DNA of 13,326 nucleotides, taken from the NCBI GenBank assembly GCA_018814265.1, contig JAHIZU010000213.1:1-13326 (forward strand). Direction: 5' to 3'. A program made the translations under genes and the position numbers. Positions within the stretch are counted from its first letter, which is position 1. Each line of letters begins with the position of its first letter. This document shows, one piece after another, positions 5,811 through 13,217 of the stretch. Under the pieces are notes generated by a model that saw nothing but the letters and a program-made list of their open reading frames with translations, made no database searches and was not told the origin of the DNA. This DNA comes from Candidatus Margulisiibacteriota bacterium (lineage in GTDB: Bacteria; Margulisbacteria; WOR-1; O2-12-FULL-45-9).

Positions 5811-7823
5811 ATGCCAGAAGCAATAGCAATAAGACAATATCAAGCTGTGCGAAGAGTAATGAGTGCTCTGCGTAGAGATAATCGGCTCCGAAGTCTAATT
5901 ACTCGTGGTTCGGAATTGAACCTGCGTCGCCAAGCTATAAATTACCCCAGTCAAACCCGCGCTTTTCTAAAAAATCTCTTACGCCTTGAAAGCCTGGCAA
6001 TCCCGATCAATAAGATTGTTGTGCCTAAAAGTTTGCCGGAGATACAAAACCGCGAAGTTTTTAAGCGTTTGGGCGAGATGGGATTTGTTTTTAGATTAAT
6101 AGATAAAGATGGAGTTTTAGATTTACGCAGGGCAGGGCTTAAGCTGAAGCCGGGATATAGAGATCTTACTTTGGAGTTCGAAGAATATGGGGTTTTGGAA
6201 GAACTTCGAAGTTCATTCCACGGAGAAAATAGGGAAGTAATTCAAAATGACCTTGAGTTAAGCAATTTAACCCTTTATTACGACCTTTGGATGGTAAGGG
6301 TTTTGCTTTATCGGGCAGGGGAACAAAAATCAGCCGCACTGAAGGAAGAGAATCCCACTGCCTTTCATGAATCCAGGTCAATTGTAGCTACTATAGCAAA
6401 ATTCTTAAGAGAAATGTCTACGGATTTCCCAACCCCAATTGTGGAATTCCGCCAGCGAATCAGCAAAGCAGCTGATTTGCTCGCGGACTTTAATAATCCT
6501 GCTGCTAACGCTGCGCTTGTCTCGCTAACTGCCAGACTTGAAGAAGAAATTGAAGCGCAGGAAGAAAAACGTGTGCGGCAGGAAAGGCATTCTGGCATAC
6601 CTGCGCCTCAGAATCTCATTGAAGAAGAACTGGTTCGCCTAGCCCAGAGGCGCTATAAAATCTCCTTTTCTGAAGATGGGATTTGGGTTATTCCGCAAGG
6701 AGGTTTTCGTCAAATCGGGCCGGTGATGCAAAAAAAGATTATTGATCACCAGGTTGAATCAGAAAAAGTTATCAGGCGGGCGCAGCATATCCTGGATAGT
6801 ATTACCGAGCAGATTTCAATCAATGGAAACTTTAGGGCCATGCTGGAAGGTTTTGCTCAAATTCTAAGATCTCCTGAAGCACGTGAGATTGATTACCCGC
6901 AGCTTATTTCAGGATTAGCCCAAAGCTTCTTAAATTACGAGAACGGGATTGTTCGGCCAAAGTTTAAAGTAAGGCTAATGCTTAAATTGGCATTAGAGCT
7001 GGTTAACACAGCTTCTAAAGCTAGGGACCAACAGTCAGAAAACCGCCTTTTAAAATTTGCCGGCATGATGCTCAGCATTTCATCTCGTGAACTGGTTAGG
7101 TTAAATACTAATTTAGGGCACCAGCTTAGGCTGATTGCTGCTAAGCAAGAGCTGCAAATGACAATTATTGCCCAGAACCTTGTTCGCGATACTGATTTGC
7201 GGACCTTGTCAGAATCTTTGCTGAATTCCTTAACCAATCGAAAAATAATGAATTCTGCCAGATTGGCAGGGGACTTGCGGCAATTAGCAGTTGAGGCCAG
7301 GGATTCATTAGAAGTTGATGAGCAAACTGAAGTAGGCATTCAACGTTGCAAGGGGAGAATAGAAAATTTAATTAGCCTGTTAGCCAAGGTAAGAAGGTTG
7401 ATCCACGAAAAGGAAAGATCTCGAACGGATATAGAAAAGGCCAGGGAAAGACATAGGATAGAGTATCGCAGGCTGGCAGCTGGCGGGCAGCGCGAAGGGG
7501 TAACGCCCTTAAGAAACTTGGCCATTGAATATGCGCAGGAAAAACTAAGAGATATTCGCCATATTAATGAAGAGCTTAATTTTAGTGTAGCAAACGCGGC
7601 CAAAGAAGCCTTGCTTATCCAGCGTGATTTAGCTAACAAACACGCTGCAGAAGATGTGGACACCCAAGTTCAATTCTTGGCTGAGCACCAAGAGGTTTTT
7701 GAGCACATTGCTCGTATGGATATAGATTATTCTATGACCTATGGAACTCGCGGAGAGGAATTAGGCGAAGCGCACAGCTTTGATATCTGGAAATTGGATC
7801 TTAAGACTCGGCCAGGAGCTTAG
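5811..7823 (+). CDS. Large alpha-helical protein of unknown function
   Basis: I do not recognise this 670-residue protein. It has no signal peptide and no membrane segment, so it is probably cytoplasmic. It is rich in Arg, Glu, Leu and Ala and mostly predicted helical by eye, with one cysteine (Cys513). Charged, coiled-coil-like stretches lie near 235-262, 310-340 and 505-560. A more mixed segment at 55-130 and one around 280-305 (YKISFSEDGIWVIPQGGF) may be small folded beta units. The C-terminus runs through helical repeats to 640 and ends TRPGA. The start at 5811 is the first in-frame ATG after a stop at 5775-5777; it has no clear Shine-Dalgarno sequence and, unlike its neighbours, no -10 box 7-9 bases upstream. 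GTG at 5847 or ATG at 5859 are alternatives. It stands alone between divergent and convergent genes and overlaps the end of gatB by 23 bases. Its reading frame is intact, so it is probably a real gene. Confidence 0.8.
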   Translation: MPEAIAIRQYQAVRRVMSALRRDNRLRSLITRGSELNLRRQAINYPSQTRAFLKNLLRLESLAIPINKIVVPKSLPEIQNREVFKRLGEMGFVFRLIDKDGVLDLRRAGLKLKPGYRDLTLEFEEYGVLEELRSSFHGENREVIQNDLELSNLTLYYDLWMVRVLLYRAGEQKSAALKEENPTAFHESRSIVATIAKFLREMSTDFPTPIVEFRQRISKAADLLADFNNPAANAALVSLTARLEEEIEAQEEKRVRQERHSGIPAPQNLIEEELVRLAQRRYKISFSEDGIWVIPQGGFRQIGPVMQKKIIDHQVESEKVIRRAQHILDSITEQISINGNFRAMLEGFAQILRSPEAREIDYPQLISGLAQSFLNYENGIVRPKFKVRLMLKLALELVNTASKARDQQSENRLLKFAGMMLSISSRELVRLNTNLGHQLRLIAAKQELQMTIIAQNLVRDTDLRTLSESLLNSLTNRKIMNSARLAGDLRQLAVEARDSLEVDEQTEVGIQRCKGRIENLISLLAKVRRLIHEKERSRTDIEKARERHRIEYRRLAAGGQREGVTPLRNLAIEYAQEKLRDIRHINEELNFSVANAAKEALLIQRDLANKHAAEDVDTQVQFLAEHQEVFEHIARMDIDYSMTYGTRGEELGEAHSFDIWKLDLKTRPGA

Positions 7824-9252
7824 CTAGTAATTTATTCGCCATTCCAGGATTAGCCCTGCCTTTTGAGGCTTTCATAACCTGACCAACCAAAAATCCGATC
7901 GTGGCTTTTTTGCCCTTTTTGTATTCTGCAACCGGGCCAGGATTGTGCTTTAAAACTTCCTTGATTATTTTAATGATTTCACCCTCGTCGCTTACTTGAG
8001 TCATGCCTGATTCTGCGATAACATCTTTTACTTGTTTGCCGGATTTTAAGACTTCAACCAAGACGGTTTTAGCGATCTTGCCGCTGATGGTTCCTTTATC
8101 TATTGATTTCAGTATTTCCACCAGCTGGGCAGGCGTAAAGTCTATTTCGTCAATCGCTTTTTTGTTCTCATTTAAATAAGCCGTCAGATCACCCATGATC
8201 CAGTTGGCCACGATCTTGGGTTTATCATGAAGTTTGATCGCTTGTTCAAAAAAAGCAGCCAGCACAGGGCTGGAGATCAGTAGTTCTGCGTCAGCGGCAG
8301 ATAAGCCGCACTCAGTTTCAAAGCGTTGTTTTTTGGCTTCAGGCAGTTCGCCAATGGTTTTTTTGATTTCTGAAATCCAAGCTCCTTCCGGTTCAACCGG
8401 TACCAGGTCTGGCTCGGGAAAGTAACGATAGTCGTGAGCAGATTCTTTGCTGCGCATGCCGGTAGTTGTCTCAGTTGTATCATCAAAGTAGCGGGTTTCC
8501 TGGATGATCGTCCCCCCGGCTTCCTTGACCTCGGCGTGCCTTTTTTCCTCGGACCCCAGGGCCTTAAGCACGCCGCGGAAGGAGTTCATGTTCTTGATCT
8601 CGGTTTTGGTGCCGAGCTTCTTGTCGCCAACCGGGCGAATGCTGATGTTAGCATCGCAGCGCAAACTACCTTCCTCCATCTTAGCGTCGCAGACTTGGAT
8701 AAATTGCAGCAAGTGCTGCAGGGTTTCCATAAAGGCCTTGGCTTCGAGTGGGGAGCGAATGTCCGGCTCAGAAACGATTTCCATCAATGGCACGCCAGTT
8801 CGGTTATAGTCAACCAGAGAAGAGTCAGACCCCATGATACGATCCGCACCCTGGTGGACTAATTTGCCTGCGTCTTCTTCCAAATGAACCCGGATGATGC
8901 CGATCCTTTTCTTTTGGCCTGCTACTTCAATCTCAATGTGTCCGCCAGTGGCTAAGGGTAGTTCATATTGAGAAACTTGATAAGCCTTGGGCAGGTCAGG
9001 GTAGAAATAATTCTTGCGGGCAAAGACAGAGCTTGGTTCGATCTTGCAGCTTAGGGCGATAGCTGTCTTGATCGCCAGTTCGATAGCTTTTTTATTGGTT
9101 ACCGGCAGAACGCCAGGCTGGCCAGTGCAAACCGGGCAGATGTTAGTATTTGGCTTGTTGCCGAATTTGGTAGAACAGCCGCAGAACATCTTGCTCTCAG
9201 TTAATAATTGAGCGTGGATCTCAAGGCCAATAACGGTTTCGTATTTGCTCAT
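7801..9252 (-). CDS. gatB: Asp/Glu-tRNA amidotransferase subunit B
   Basis: GatB binds the mischarged Glu-tRNA-Gln (or Asp-tRNA-Asn) and activates the side-chain carboxylate for amidation with ammonia from GatA. The 483 residues are the normal length. The N-terminus YETVIGLEIHAQL is diagnostic. Four cysteines (24, 26, 39, 42) in the CGCST and CPVCTGQPGVLP segments form the zinc-type site. RCDANISIRP and the C-terminal helical tail domain (from about 330, ending NKLLAKLLAES) are present. It lies 15 bases after the secreted-protein gene rather than directly after gatA. A TATAAT lies 7 bases before its ATG without a Shine-Dalgarno sequence, so it could be transcribed separately as a leaderless message as well as by read-through. 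Confidence 0.97.
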   Translation of the reverse strand: MSKYETVIGLEIHAQLLTESKMFCGCSTKFGNKPNTNICPVCTGQPGVLPVTNKKAIELAIKTAIALSCKIEPSSVFARKNYFYPDLPKAYQVSQYELPLATGGHIEIEVAGQKKRIGIIRVHLEEDAGKLVHQGADRIMGSDSSLVDYNRTGVPLMEIVSEPDIRSPLEAKAFMETLQHLLQFIQVCDAKMEEGSLRCDANISIRPVGDKKLGTKTEIKNMNSFRGVLKALGSEEKRHAEVKEAGGTIIQETRYFDDTTETTTGMRSKESAHDYRYFPEPDLVPVEPEGAWISEIKKTIGELPEAKKQRFETECGLSAADAELLISSPVLAAFFEQAIKLHDKPKIVANWIMGDLTAYLNENKKAIDEIDFTPAQLVEILKSIDKGTISGKIAKTVLVEVLKSGKQVKDVIAESGMTQVSDEGEIIKIIKEVLKHNPGPVAEYKKGKKATIGFLVGQVMKASKGRANPGMANKLLAKLLAES

Positions 9253-9259
9253 GACAGTG

Positions 9260-9265
9260 ATTATA
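9260..9265 (-). promoter_or_regulatory. Candidate leaderless -10 box of gatB
   Basis: Minus-strand TATAAT, 7 bases before the ATG at 9252 and directly after the upstream gene's TAG stop (9268-9270). The best -35 match at 17 bases, TTCATT (9283-9288), is poor. The start lacks a Shine-Dalgarno sequence. Confidence 0.45.
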
Positions 9266-9267
9266 GC

Positions 9268-10335
9268 CTATTTTTTTGGTTGAATGAAGAGGGGCACTGT
9301 GCCTTCTTCAAGCAGATCAAATAATTCCTGCTGGCTGATCTCATGCAGCGGGATCCAGGCCTTGGACCTCAGGTCATAGATCAGGGCAAAGAATTTACCG
9401 TTAACTTTTCTGACTACCAAGTATTTATCCGCTGTCAGCTCAGCCACAAACTCAAAGCCCAGCCAGTTTTCATCTTCCTCGCTGATGCCGAACAAGCTGC
9501 TCTTGGGGCAGAGCAGCGGGTAGGTAACTTCCAGCAGCAAGCGGTTAAGCCGGATGATCTTTAATTGTTGGGCGCGAGTCAGCTTGTTAAAGGGTTTATG
9601 GCGATATTTGGCGGTTTCTTTGATCAGCCTTTTGACATCCGCGCTTAGAATTAAGTTCTGATGCTTGGGATTTTTCTTCCAAACATCGTAGAAACCAGGT
9701 TGGCGCAGCAGCTCGTTCAGCCATTTTAGGCTGCCTTTGGCAGACGAAAGCTTAAAGCCGTAATTGTCTTTTTCTATTGCCGCGGCCAGGTCTTTGACAT
9801 TATATCTAGGGTCATTAAACTCGCGGGCCTTAAAGCCAAAAGAGCCCTTGGGTTTTGGTTTGGGTTTTGGCTTCTTTGCTGGTTCTCTCCTGACGACCCT
9901 TTTTCTGCTGACTGGTTCTTTTCTGGTGACGATTTTTTTGAATTCCTGCTGCGGGATGGTGATCTTGAACGTTTTGGGTGCTTTGGGATGGCGGATAACC
10001 AGATATTTTTTGGTGAAACGCAGGCCTTTGTAGAGGGTCTCGATCGTCAGATATTTTTGTCCATCTTTTAAGGTAACCCGGGCCTTGAAGTTTAGGTCAG
10101 GATCAATGGCCACTGGCTGGCCGTTTACTTTAACAGATTTAACTCCGGGCGCAGCCTGGCCCATGACCTCCCCCTGGATAGCAAAAAAATATTCCGGGCC
10201 ATAATCTTTGGTTATTTGTTCCTCATAAGAACTTATATCAGCTAATGACAATGAATTTAATGAAAGAATGGCCAGGAAGCTTAGCAGAAGTAAGCTTTTC
10301 GAGCAGCTAAAGGGTGTTGTTATTTTTTTACCCAA
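9268..10335 (-). CDS. Secreted protein with Ig-like domain, function unknown
   Basis: A 355-residue exported protein with no family name I can give. Residues 1-32 are a signal peptide (KK, then a Leu-rich core, ending SLSLA). Residues 50-117 look like a small Ig-like beta domain of the kind seen in bacterial surface proteins (GEVMGQAAPGVKSVKVNG, then a KDGQKYLTIE strand). Residues 133-164 are a very basic Lys/Arg/Pro linker with a KPKPKPKPK run. Residues 165-355 form a separate mixed domain with no recognised motif. The start is inferred to be TTG at 10335: it is the first suitable codon after the gatA stop, it precedes a good signal peptide, and it lies 9 bases after a strong -10 box. An in-frame ATG reading to 10638 would run antiphase through gatA and is rejected. 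The gene splits gatA from gatB. The basic linker suggests contact with an anionic partner or cell wall (inference). Confidence 0.82.
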   Translation of the reverse strand: MGKKITTPFSCSKSLLLLSFLAILSLNSLSLADISSYEEQITKDYGPEYFFAIQGEVMGQAAPGVKSVKVNGQPVAIDPDLNFKARVTLKDGQKYLTIETLYKGLRFTKKYLVIRHPKAPKTFKITIPQQEFKKIVTRKEPVSRKRVVRREPAKKPKPKPKPKGSFGFKAREFNDPRYNVKDLAAAIEKDNYGFKLSSAKGSLKWLNELLRQPGFYDVWKKNPKHQNLILSADVKRLIKETAKYRHKPFNKLTRAQQLKIIRLNRLLLEVTYPLLCPKSSLFGISEEDENWLGFEFVAELTADKYLVVRKVNGKFFALIYDLRSKAWIPLHEISQQELFDLLEEGTVPLFIQPKK

Positions 10336-10344
10336 GATGCCCTT

Positions 10345-10373
10345 ATTATAGCGAAGGTTTCTGCTTATGCCAA
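10345..10373 (-). promoter_or_regulatory. Strong promoter of the secreted-protein gene, within the gatA end
   Basis: Minus-strand TTGGCA (10368-10373), 17-base spacer, TATAAT (10345-10350): 5/6 and 6/6 matches to the sigma-70 consensus. The -10 box overlaps the gatA stop codon. The TTG start at 10335 lies 9 bases downstream with no Shine-Dalgarno sequence. It probably allows the secreted gene, and perhaps gatB, to be transcribed independently of gatCA. Confidence 0.6.
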
Positions 10374-11797
10374 TCAGTGTTTTGTTCGAAAGTGAATGCC
10401 GCTCGCAGGACAGTCTCCTCAGCAAAAGCCTGGCCCACAAGTTGTAAGCCGATGGGTAAGCCCTGGCTAAAGCCGCAAGGAAGTGAAATAGCTGGCAGCC
10501 CGGCCAGGTTAACAGGAATAGTGGCGATATCTGATAAATACATGGAAAGGGGATCGGCTGCTTTTTCGCCGACCTTAAAGGCAACACTGGGGGAGGTGGG
10601 TGAAAGCAAAACATCGCACTGGCTAAAGGCTTTGGCAAAATCTTCTTTGATCAAGGTTCTGACCTTTAAAGCCTTGAGATAGTAGGCGTCATAGTAGCCG
10701 GCAGAGAGCGCGTAGGTGCCGATCATGATCCTTCTTTTCACTTCATTGCCAAAGCCTTCACGCCGGGTATTATAGTACATGGTTAGCAGATCCTTGGCTT
10801 CTTTGCTCCTGTGCCCGTATTTCACCCCGTCATAACGGGCCAGGTTTGAGCTGGCTTCGGCCGGGGCGATCAAGTAATAGGTGGCTACTGCGTATTCAAA
10901 AGAGGGTAAAGAAACTTCGATCAATTCCGCGCCAAGTTCTGCGAATTTTTTCATGGCTTTTTGGATCTCGGATTTTATGTCTTTATCTATGCCTTTGCCT
11001 AGCAGTTCCTTGATATAGCCGATCTTCATTTTTTTAACGTCATTGACCAGCGCTTTCTGATAATCAGGCACAGGCAGGTTAACAGAGGTTGAATCTTTTG
11101 GGTCATGACCAGCTAAGACATTCATCAAGATCGCCGTATCTGTCACGTCTTTGGTTAAGGGTCCGATCTGGTCAAGGGATGAGGCAAAAGCCACCAAGCC
11201 GTAGCGGGAAACCCGGCCATAGGTTGGTTTAAAGCCGACTACCCCGCAAAAAGAAGCTGGTTGGCGGATCGATCCGCCGGTATCTGATCCAGTGGCCAGG
11301 ATCGCCTCATCTGCGGCAACTGCCGCGGCAGAACCGCCAGAGGAGCCGCCAGGAACGGTTTTCGTATTCCAGGGATTAAAGGTTGGATGGATGCCCGAGT
11401 TCTCTGTTGAGGAGCCCATGGCAAACTCGTCCATATTGGTTTTGCCCAGGATCACCGCGCCCGCGGCCTTGATCTTATCAACGATGGTTGCGTTGTAGGG
11501 CGGAATATAATTGTTAAGGATCTTGGAGGAGCAGGTGGTTAACATGCCTTTGGTGCACATGTTATCTTTGATCGCAACGGGTATGCCGGTTAAGGGGGTT
11601 AGGTTGCTATTATTTTTAATTCTTTCGTCTGCGGCTTTGGCTTGTTTAATGGCTTGATCTTTGTTAATGCTTACGTAGGCCTGGACGCGGCTTTCGACTT
11701 TGTCAATTTGGCTTATGACCGCTTCAGTCAGCTCCAAGGCGCTGATCTTTTTATTGGTTAACAAGCTGTGTAATTCGTGGGCGGTTTTCCCGTGCAT
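10346..11797 (-). CDS. gatA: Asp/Glu-tRNA amidotransferase subunit A
   Basis: GatA is the amidase-signature subunit that hydrolyses glutamine and channels ammonia to GatB. The 483-residue length is normal. The Ser-cisSer-Lys triad is visible: Lys77 in AIKDN, Ser152 in [11 protein letters not shown], and nucleophile Ser176 in [26 protein letters not shown] and [20 protein letters not shown] are typical of GatA. The ATG at 11797 follows the gatC stop (11798-11800) with no gap, so translation is probably coupled; only a weak GGA is available as a ribosome site. The stop is embedded in the next gene's promoter. Confidence 0.98.
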   Translation of the reverse strand: MHGKTAHELHSLLTNKKISALELTEAVISQIDKVESRVQAYVSINKDQAIKQAKAADERIKNNSNLTPLTGIPVAIKDNMCTKGMLTTCSSKILNNYIPPYNATIVDKIKAAGAVILGKTNMDEFAMGSSTENSGIHPTFNPWNTKTVPGGSSGGSAAAVAADEAILATGSDTGGSIRQPASFCGVVGFKPTYGRVSRYGLVAFASSLDQIGPLTKDVTDTAILMNVLAGHDPKDSTSVNLPVPDYQKALVNDVKKMKIGYIKELLGKGIDKDIKSEIQKAMKKFAELGAELIEVSLPSFEYAVATYYLIAPAEASSNLARYDGVKYGHRSKEAKDLLTMYYNTRREGFGNEVKRRIMIGTYALSAGYYDAYYLKALKVRTLIKEDFAKAFSQCDVLLSPTSPSVAFKVGEKAADPLSMYLSDIATIPVNLAGLPAISLPCGFSQGLPIGLQLVGQAFAEETVLRAAFTFEQNTDWHKQKPSL

Positions 11798-12076
11798 TTA
11801 TTCCAGTATCCTCGGGACTTTAAACATGTGCGCTTCTTCTTCTGGAGCATTGGCTAGAATATCTTCGACGTTTTTGCAAGGAACGACTTTATCCTCTCTT
11901 AGCACGTTTTTCATGGGAATGGCGTGGGAAGTAGGGGGGGTATTTTTAGTATCCAGTTTGTTGAGCATCTCAGCAAATTCAAAAATTGCCGAAAGCTGGT
12001 CAGCAAAGAGTTTTTTTTCTTCTTCACTTAAACCTAGGCGGGCGAGTTTAGCCACGTGCTCAACATCGATTTTCAT
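11798..12076 (-). CDS. gatC: Asp/Glu-tRNA amidotransferase subunit C
   Basis: GatC is the small subunit that wraps around the GatA-GatB interface and stabilises the complex. The 92 residues are normal. The N-terminus MKIDVEHVAKLARLGLSEEE, the FAEMLNKLDT segment and the C-terminal FKVPRILE are characteristic. The ATG overlaps the tsaD stop (ATGA, 12073-12076). No Shine-Dalgarno sequence precedes it; instead a near-consensus promoter ends 8 bases upstream within tsaD, so a leaderless gatCA message is likely in addition to read-through from tsaD. Confidence 0.96.
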   Translation of the reverse strand: MKIDVEHVAKLARLGLSEEEKKLFADQLSAIFEFAEMLNKLDTKNTPPTSHAIPMKNVLREDKVVPCKNVEDILANAPEEEAHMFKVPRILE

Positions 12077-13152
12077 AGAGTCACATTATATCCGACTAAT
12101 TTTAAGCTGGCAACTGCCTGGAGTTTAAAATCTGAGGTTCTCTTTTGCTTGAGGTGATAATAGCCAGCGCAGCCAACCATAGCGGCATTGTCGGTACAGA
12201 GGTGCAATGAGGGGATCTGCACCCCAAAGCCCTTTGCCTCTGCCTTTTCCTTTAGATCTTTGCGCAGCAGTGAATTTGCGGAAACCCCGCCAGCCAGGGC
12301 AATTGTTTTGCATTTATATTCTTGAGCCGCCTGGATCGACTTTTCCACCAGCACGTCTACGATGGCTTGTTGGAAGGAGGCGGCTAAGTTGGCAAGGAAC
12401 CTGCGACTAAACCCTTCGGCAAGCTCAGGGCAGCGCCGAGCGAAGTCGAGGTGCGTCGCGGTTCCTTGGGTTTTATTTGAATAATTGACAACAGCTGTTT
12501 TAATCCCGCTAAAACTAAAATCGTATCCCTGACCAAGCATTGGCCGGGTGAAGGCAACAGCCTTGGGATCTCCTTCTTTGGCTAATTTATCAATGATCGG
12601 TCCGCCGGGATAGCCCAGCTTCAAAAATCTGGCAACTTTGTCAAAAGCTTCACCAGCCGCGTCATCGCGGGTTTGGCCTAATACCTGATAATTCCCGTGA
12701 TCTTTAACCAGGATCAGCATAGTATGACCGCCGGAGACCAGGAGGCAGATGAAGGGGAAAGAAATTTGAAATTTGAGATTAGAGATTAGAAAATTGGCAT
12801 AGATATGGCCTTCAAGATGGTTAACCCCAATTAAAGGCAGATCAAGGGAGTAGGCAATTGCTTTTGCTGCGCAGAGCCCAACGATCAATGATCCGACCAG
12901 GCCTGGCCCATAAGTAACGGCGACAGCACCAAGATCTTTGAGTTTAACCTTAGCTTTTTCTAAAGCTTCGGCAATAATGGGATTGATGACTTCGATGTGT
13001 TTGCGTGAAGCGATTTCCGGCACAATGCCACCGTATTTTTTGTGAAATTCCACCTGCGTGGCAACAATATTAGATAGTATCTCATTACCGTTCTTAACTA
13101 CGGCAGCTGAGGTTTCATCACAAGAAGTTTCGATTGCCAGAATTGTCGTCAT
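12073..13152 (-). CDS. tsaD: tRNA N6-adenosine threonylcarbamoyltransferase
   Basis: TsaD (Kae1/YgjD) transfers the threonylcarbamoyl group to A37 of ANN-decoding tRNAs, acting with TsaB, TsaE and TsaC, which are not in the window. The 359-residue product is longer than most (about 335-345). Motifs: LAIETSCDET (5-14), metal ligands His112 and His116 in NHLEGH, SGGHT (140-144), the GEAFDKVAR segment (167-175), SFSGIKTA (213-220), LAGGVSANS (286-294) and Asp321 in CTDNAAM. The extra length comes from two repeat-derived inserts: residues 123-131 (ISNLKFQIS) and 229-253 (contains CPELAEG), both in family-variable loops, with all catalytic motifs kept. The start at 13152 (MTTILAIE) is the family N-terminus and lies 9 bases after a TATAAT. 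An in-frame 13-residue extension to 13191 is rejected because it would cover the promoter. Confidence 0.97.
   Translation of the reverse strand: MTTILAIETSCDETSAAVVKNGNEILSNIVATQVEFHKKYGGIVPEIASRKHIEVINPIIAEALEKAKVKLKDLGAVAVTYGPGLVGSLIVGLCAAKAIAYSLDLPLIGVNHLEGHIYANFLISNLKFQISFPFICLLVSGGHTMLILVKDHGNYQVLGQTRDDAAGEAFDKVARFLKLGYPGGPIIDKLAKEGDPKAVAFTRPMLGQGYDFSFSGIKTAVVNYSNKTQGTATHLDFARRCPELAEGFSRRFLANLAASFQQAIVDVLVEKSIQAAQEYKCKTIALAGGVSANSLLRKDLKEKAEAKGFGVQIPSLHLCTDNAAMVGCAGYYHLKQKRTSDFKLQAVASLKLVGYNVTL
12085..12113 (-). promoter_or_regulatory. Near-consensus leaderless promoter of gatC, inside tsaD
   Basis: Minus-strand TTGCCA (12108-12113), 17-base spacer, TATAAT (12085-12090), then 8 bases to the gatC ATG at 12076. 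The hexamers lie in the last codons of tsaD (the LKLVGYN region), so codon choice there may be constrained by the promoter. Expected initiation is at the A of ATG. Confidence 0.6.
12393..12468. repeat. Palindromic element inserted in frame in tsaD
   Basis: Ends CAAGGAACC (12393-12401) and GGTTCCTTG (12460-12468) are inverted repeats. They continue as GCGAC (12403-12407) and GTCGC (12455-12459) across a one-base offset. The core is CCCTTCGGCAAGCTCAGGG (12412-12430) followed by a GCCGAGCGAAGTCGAG block. The element encodes TsaD residues 229-253, including CPELAEG. Repeats with this CCCTTCGGCAAGCTCAGGG-type core, and their PELVEG/PELAEG peptides, turn up across several unrelated bacterial genomes (recollection, not checked). 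Confidence 0.82.
12761..12795. repeat. Heptamer tandem tract inside tsaD
   Basis: Five 7-base units on the plus strand: GAAATTT, GAAATTT, GAGATTA, GAGATTA, GAAAATT. It encodes TsaD residues around 121-131 (FLISNLKFQIS), in the loop after NHLEGHIYAN. The same A+T-rich sequence style occurs at 92-105 in the left intergenic repeat. Confidence 0.75.
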
Positions 13153-13161
13153 GACAATATG

Positions 13162-13190
13162 ATTATAACTGGTTATTGACTTGCAGTCCA
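13162..13190 (-). promoter_or_regulatory. Leaderless promoter of tsaD
   Basis: Minus-strand TGGACT (13185-13190), 17-base spacer, TATAAT (13162-13167), then 9 bases to the ATG at 13152. The expected leader is 0-3 bases. It overlaps the divergent promoter of the next gene, so tsaD and that gene may be coordinately or competitively expressed. Confidence 0.55.
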
Positions 13191-13209
13191 TCTATCGCGG
13201 CAGTATAAT
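13181..13209 (+). promoter_or_regulatory. Leaderless promoter of the membrane-protein gene at 13218
   Basis: TTGCAG (13181-13186), 17-base spacer, perfect TATAAT (13204-13209), then 8 bases to the ATG at 13218. No Shine-Dalgarno sequence is present. Its -35 region overlaps that of tsaD on the other strand. Confidence 0.55.
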
Positions 13210-13217
13210 TACCTCAA

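Noticed and set aside
8434..8862. A 142-codon plus-strand frame opposite gatB
   Set aside because: Antisense to highly conserved GatB motifs, with no ribosome site and no protein-like domain.
10336..10638. N-terminal extension of the secreted-protein frame into gatA
   Set aside because: It would overlap the last 290 bases of gatA out of frame and bury the signal peptide. The TTG at 10335 behind a strong promoter fits better.
11700..12128. A 142-codon plus-strand frame across the gatA start, gatC and the tsaD end
   Set aside because: Serine/leucine-rich translation typical of the complement of real genes; it overlaps three confirmed genes.
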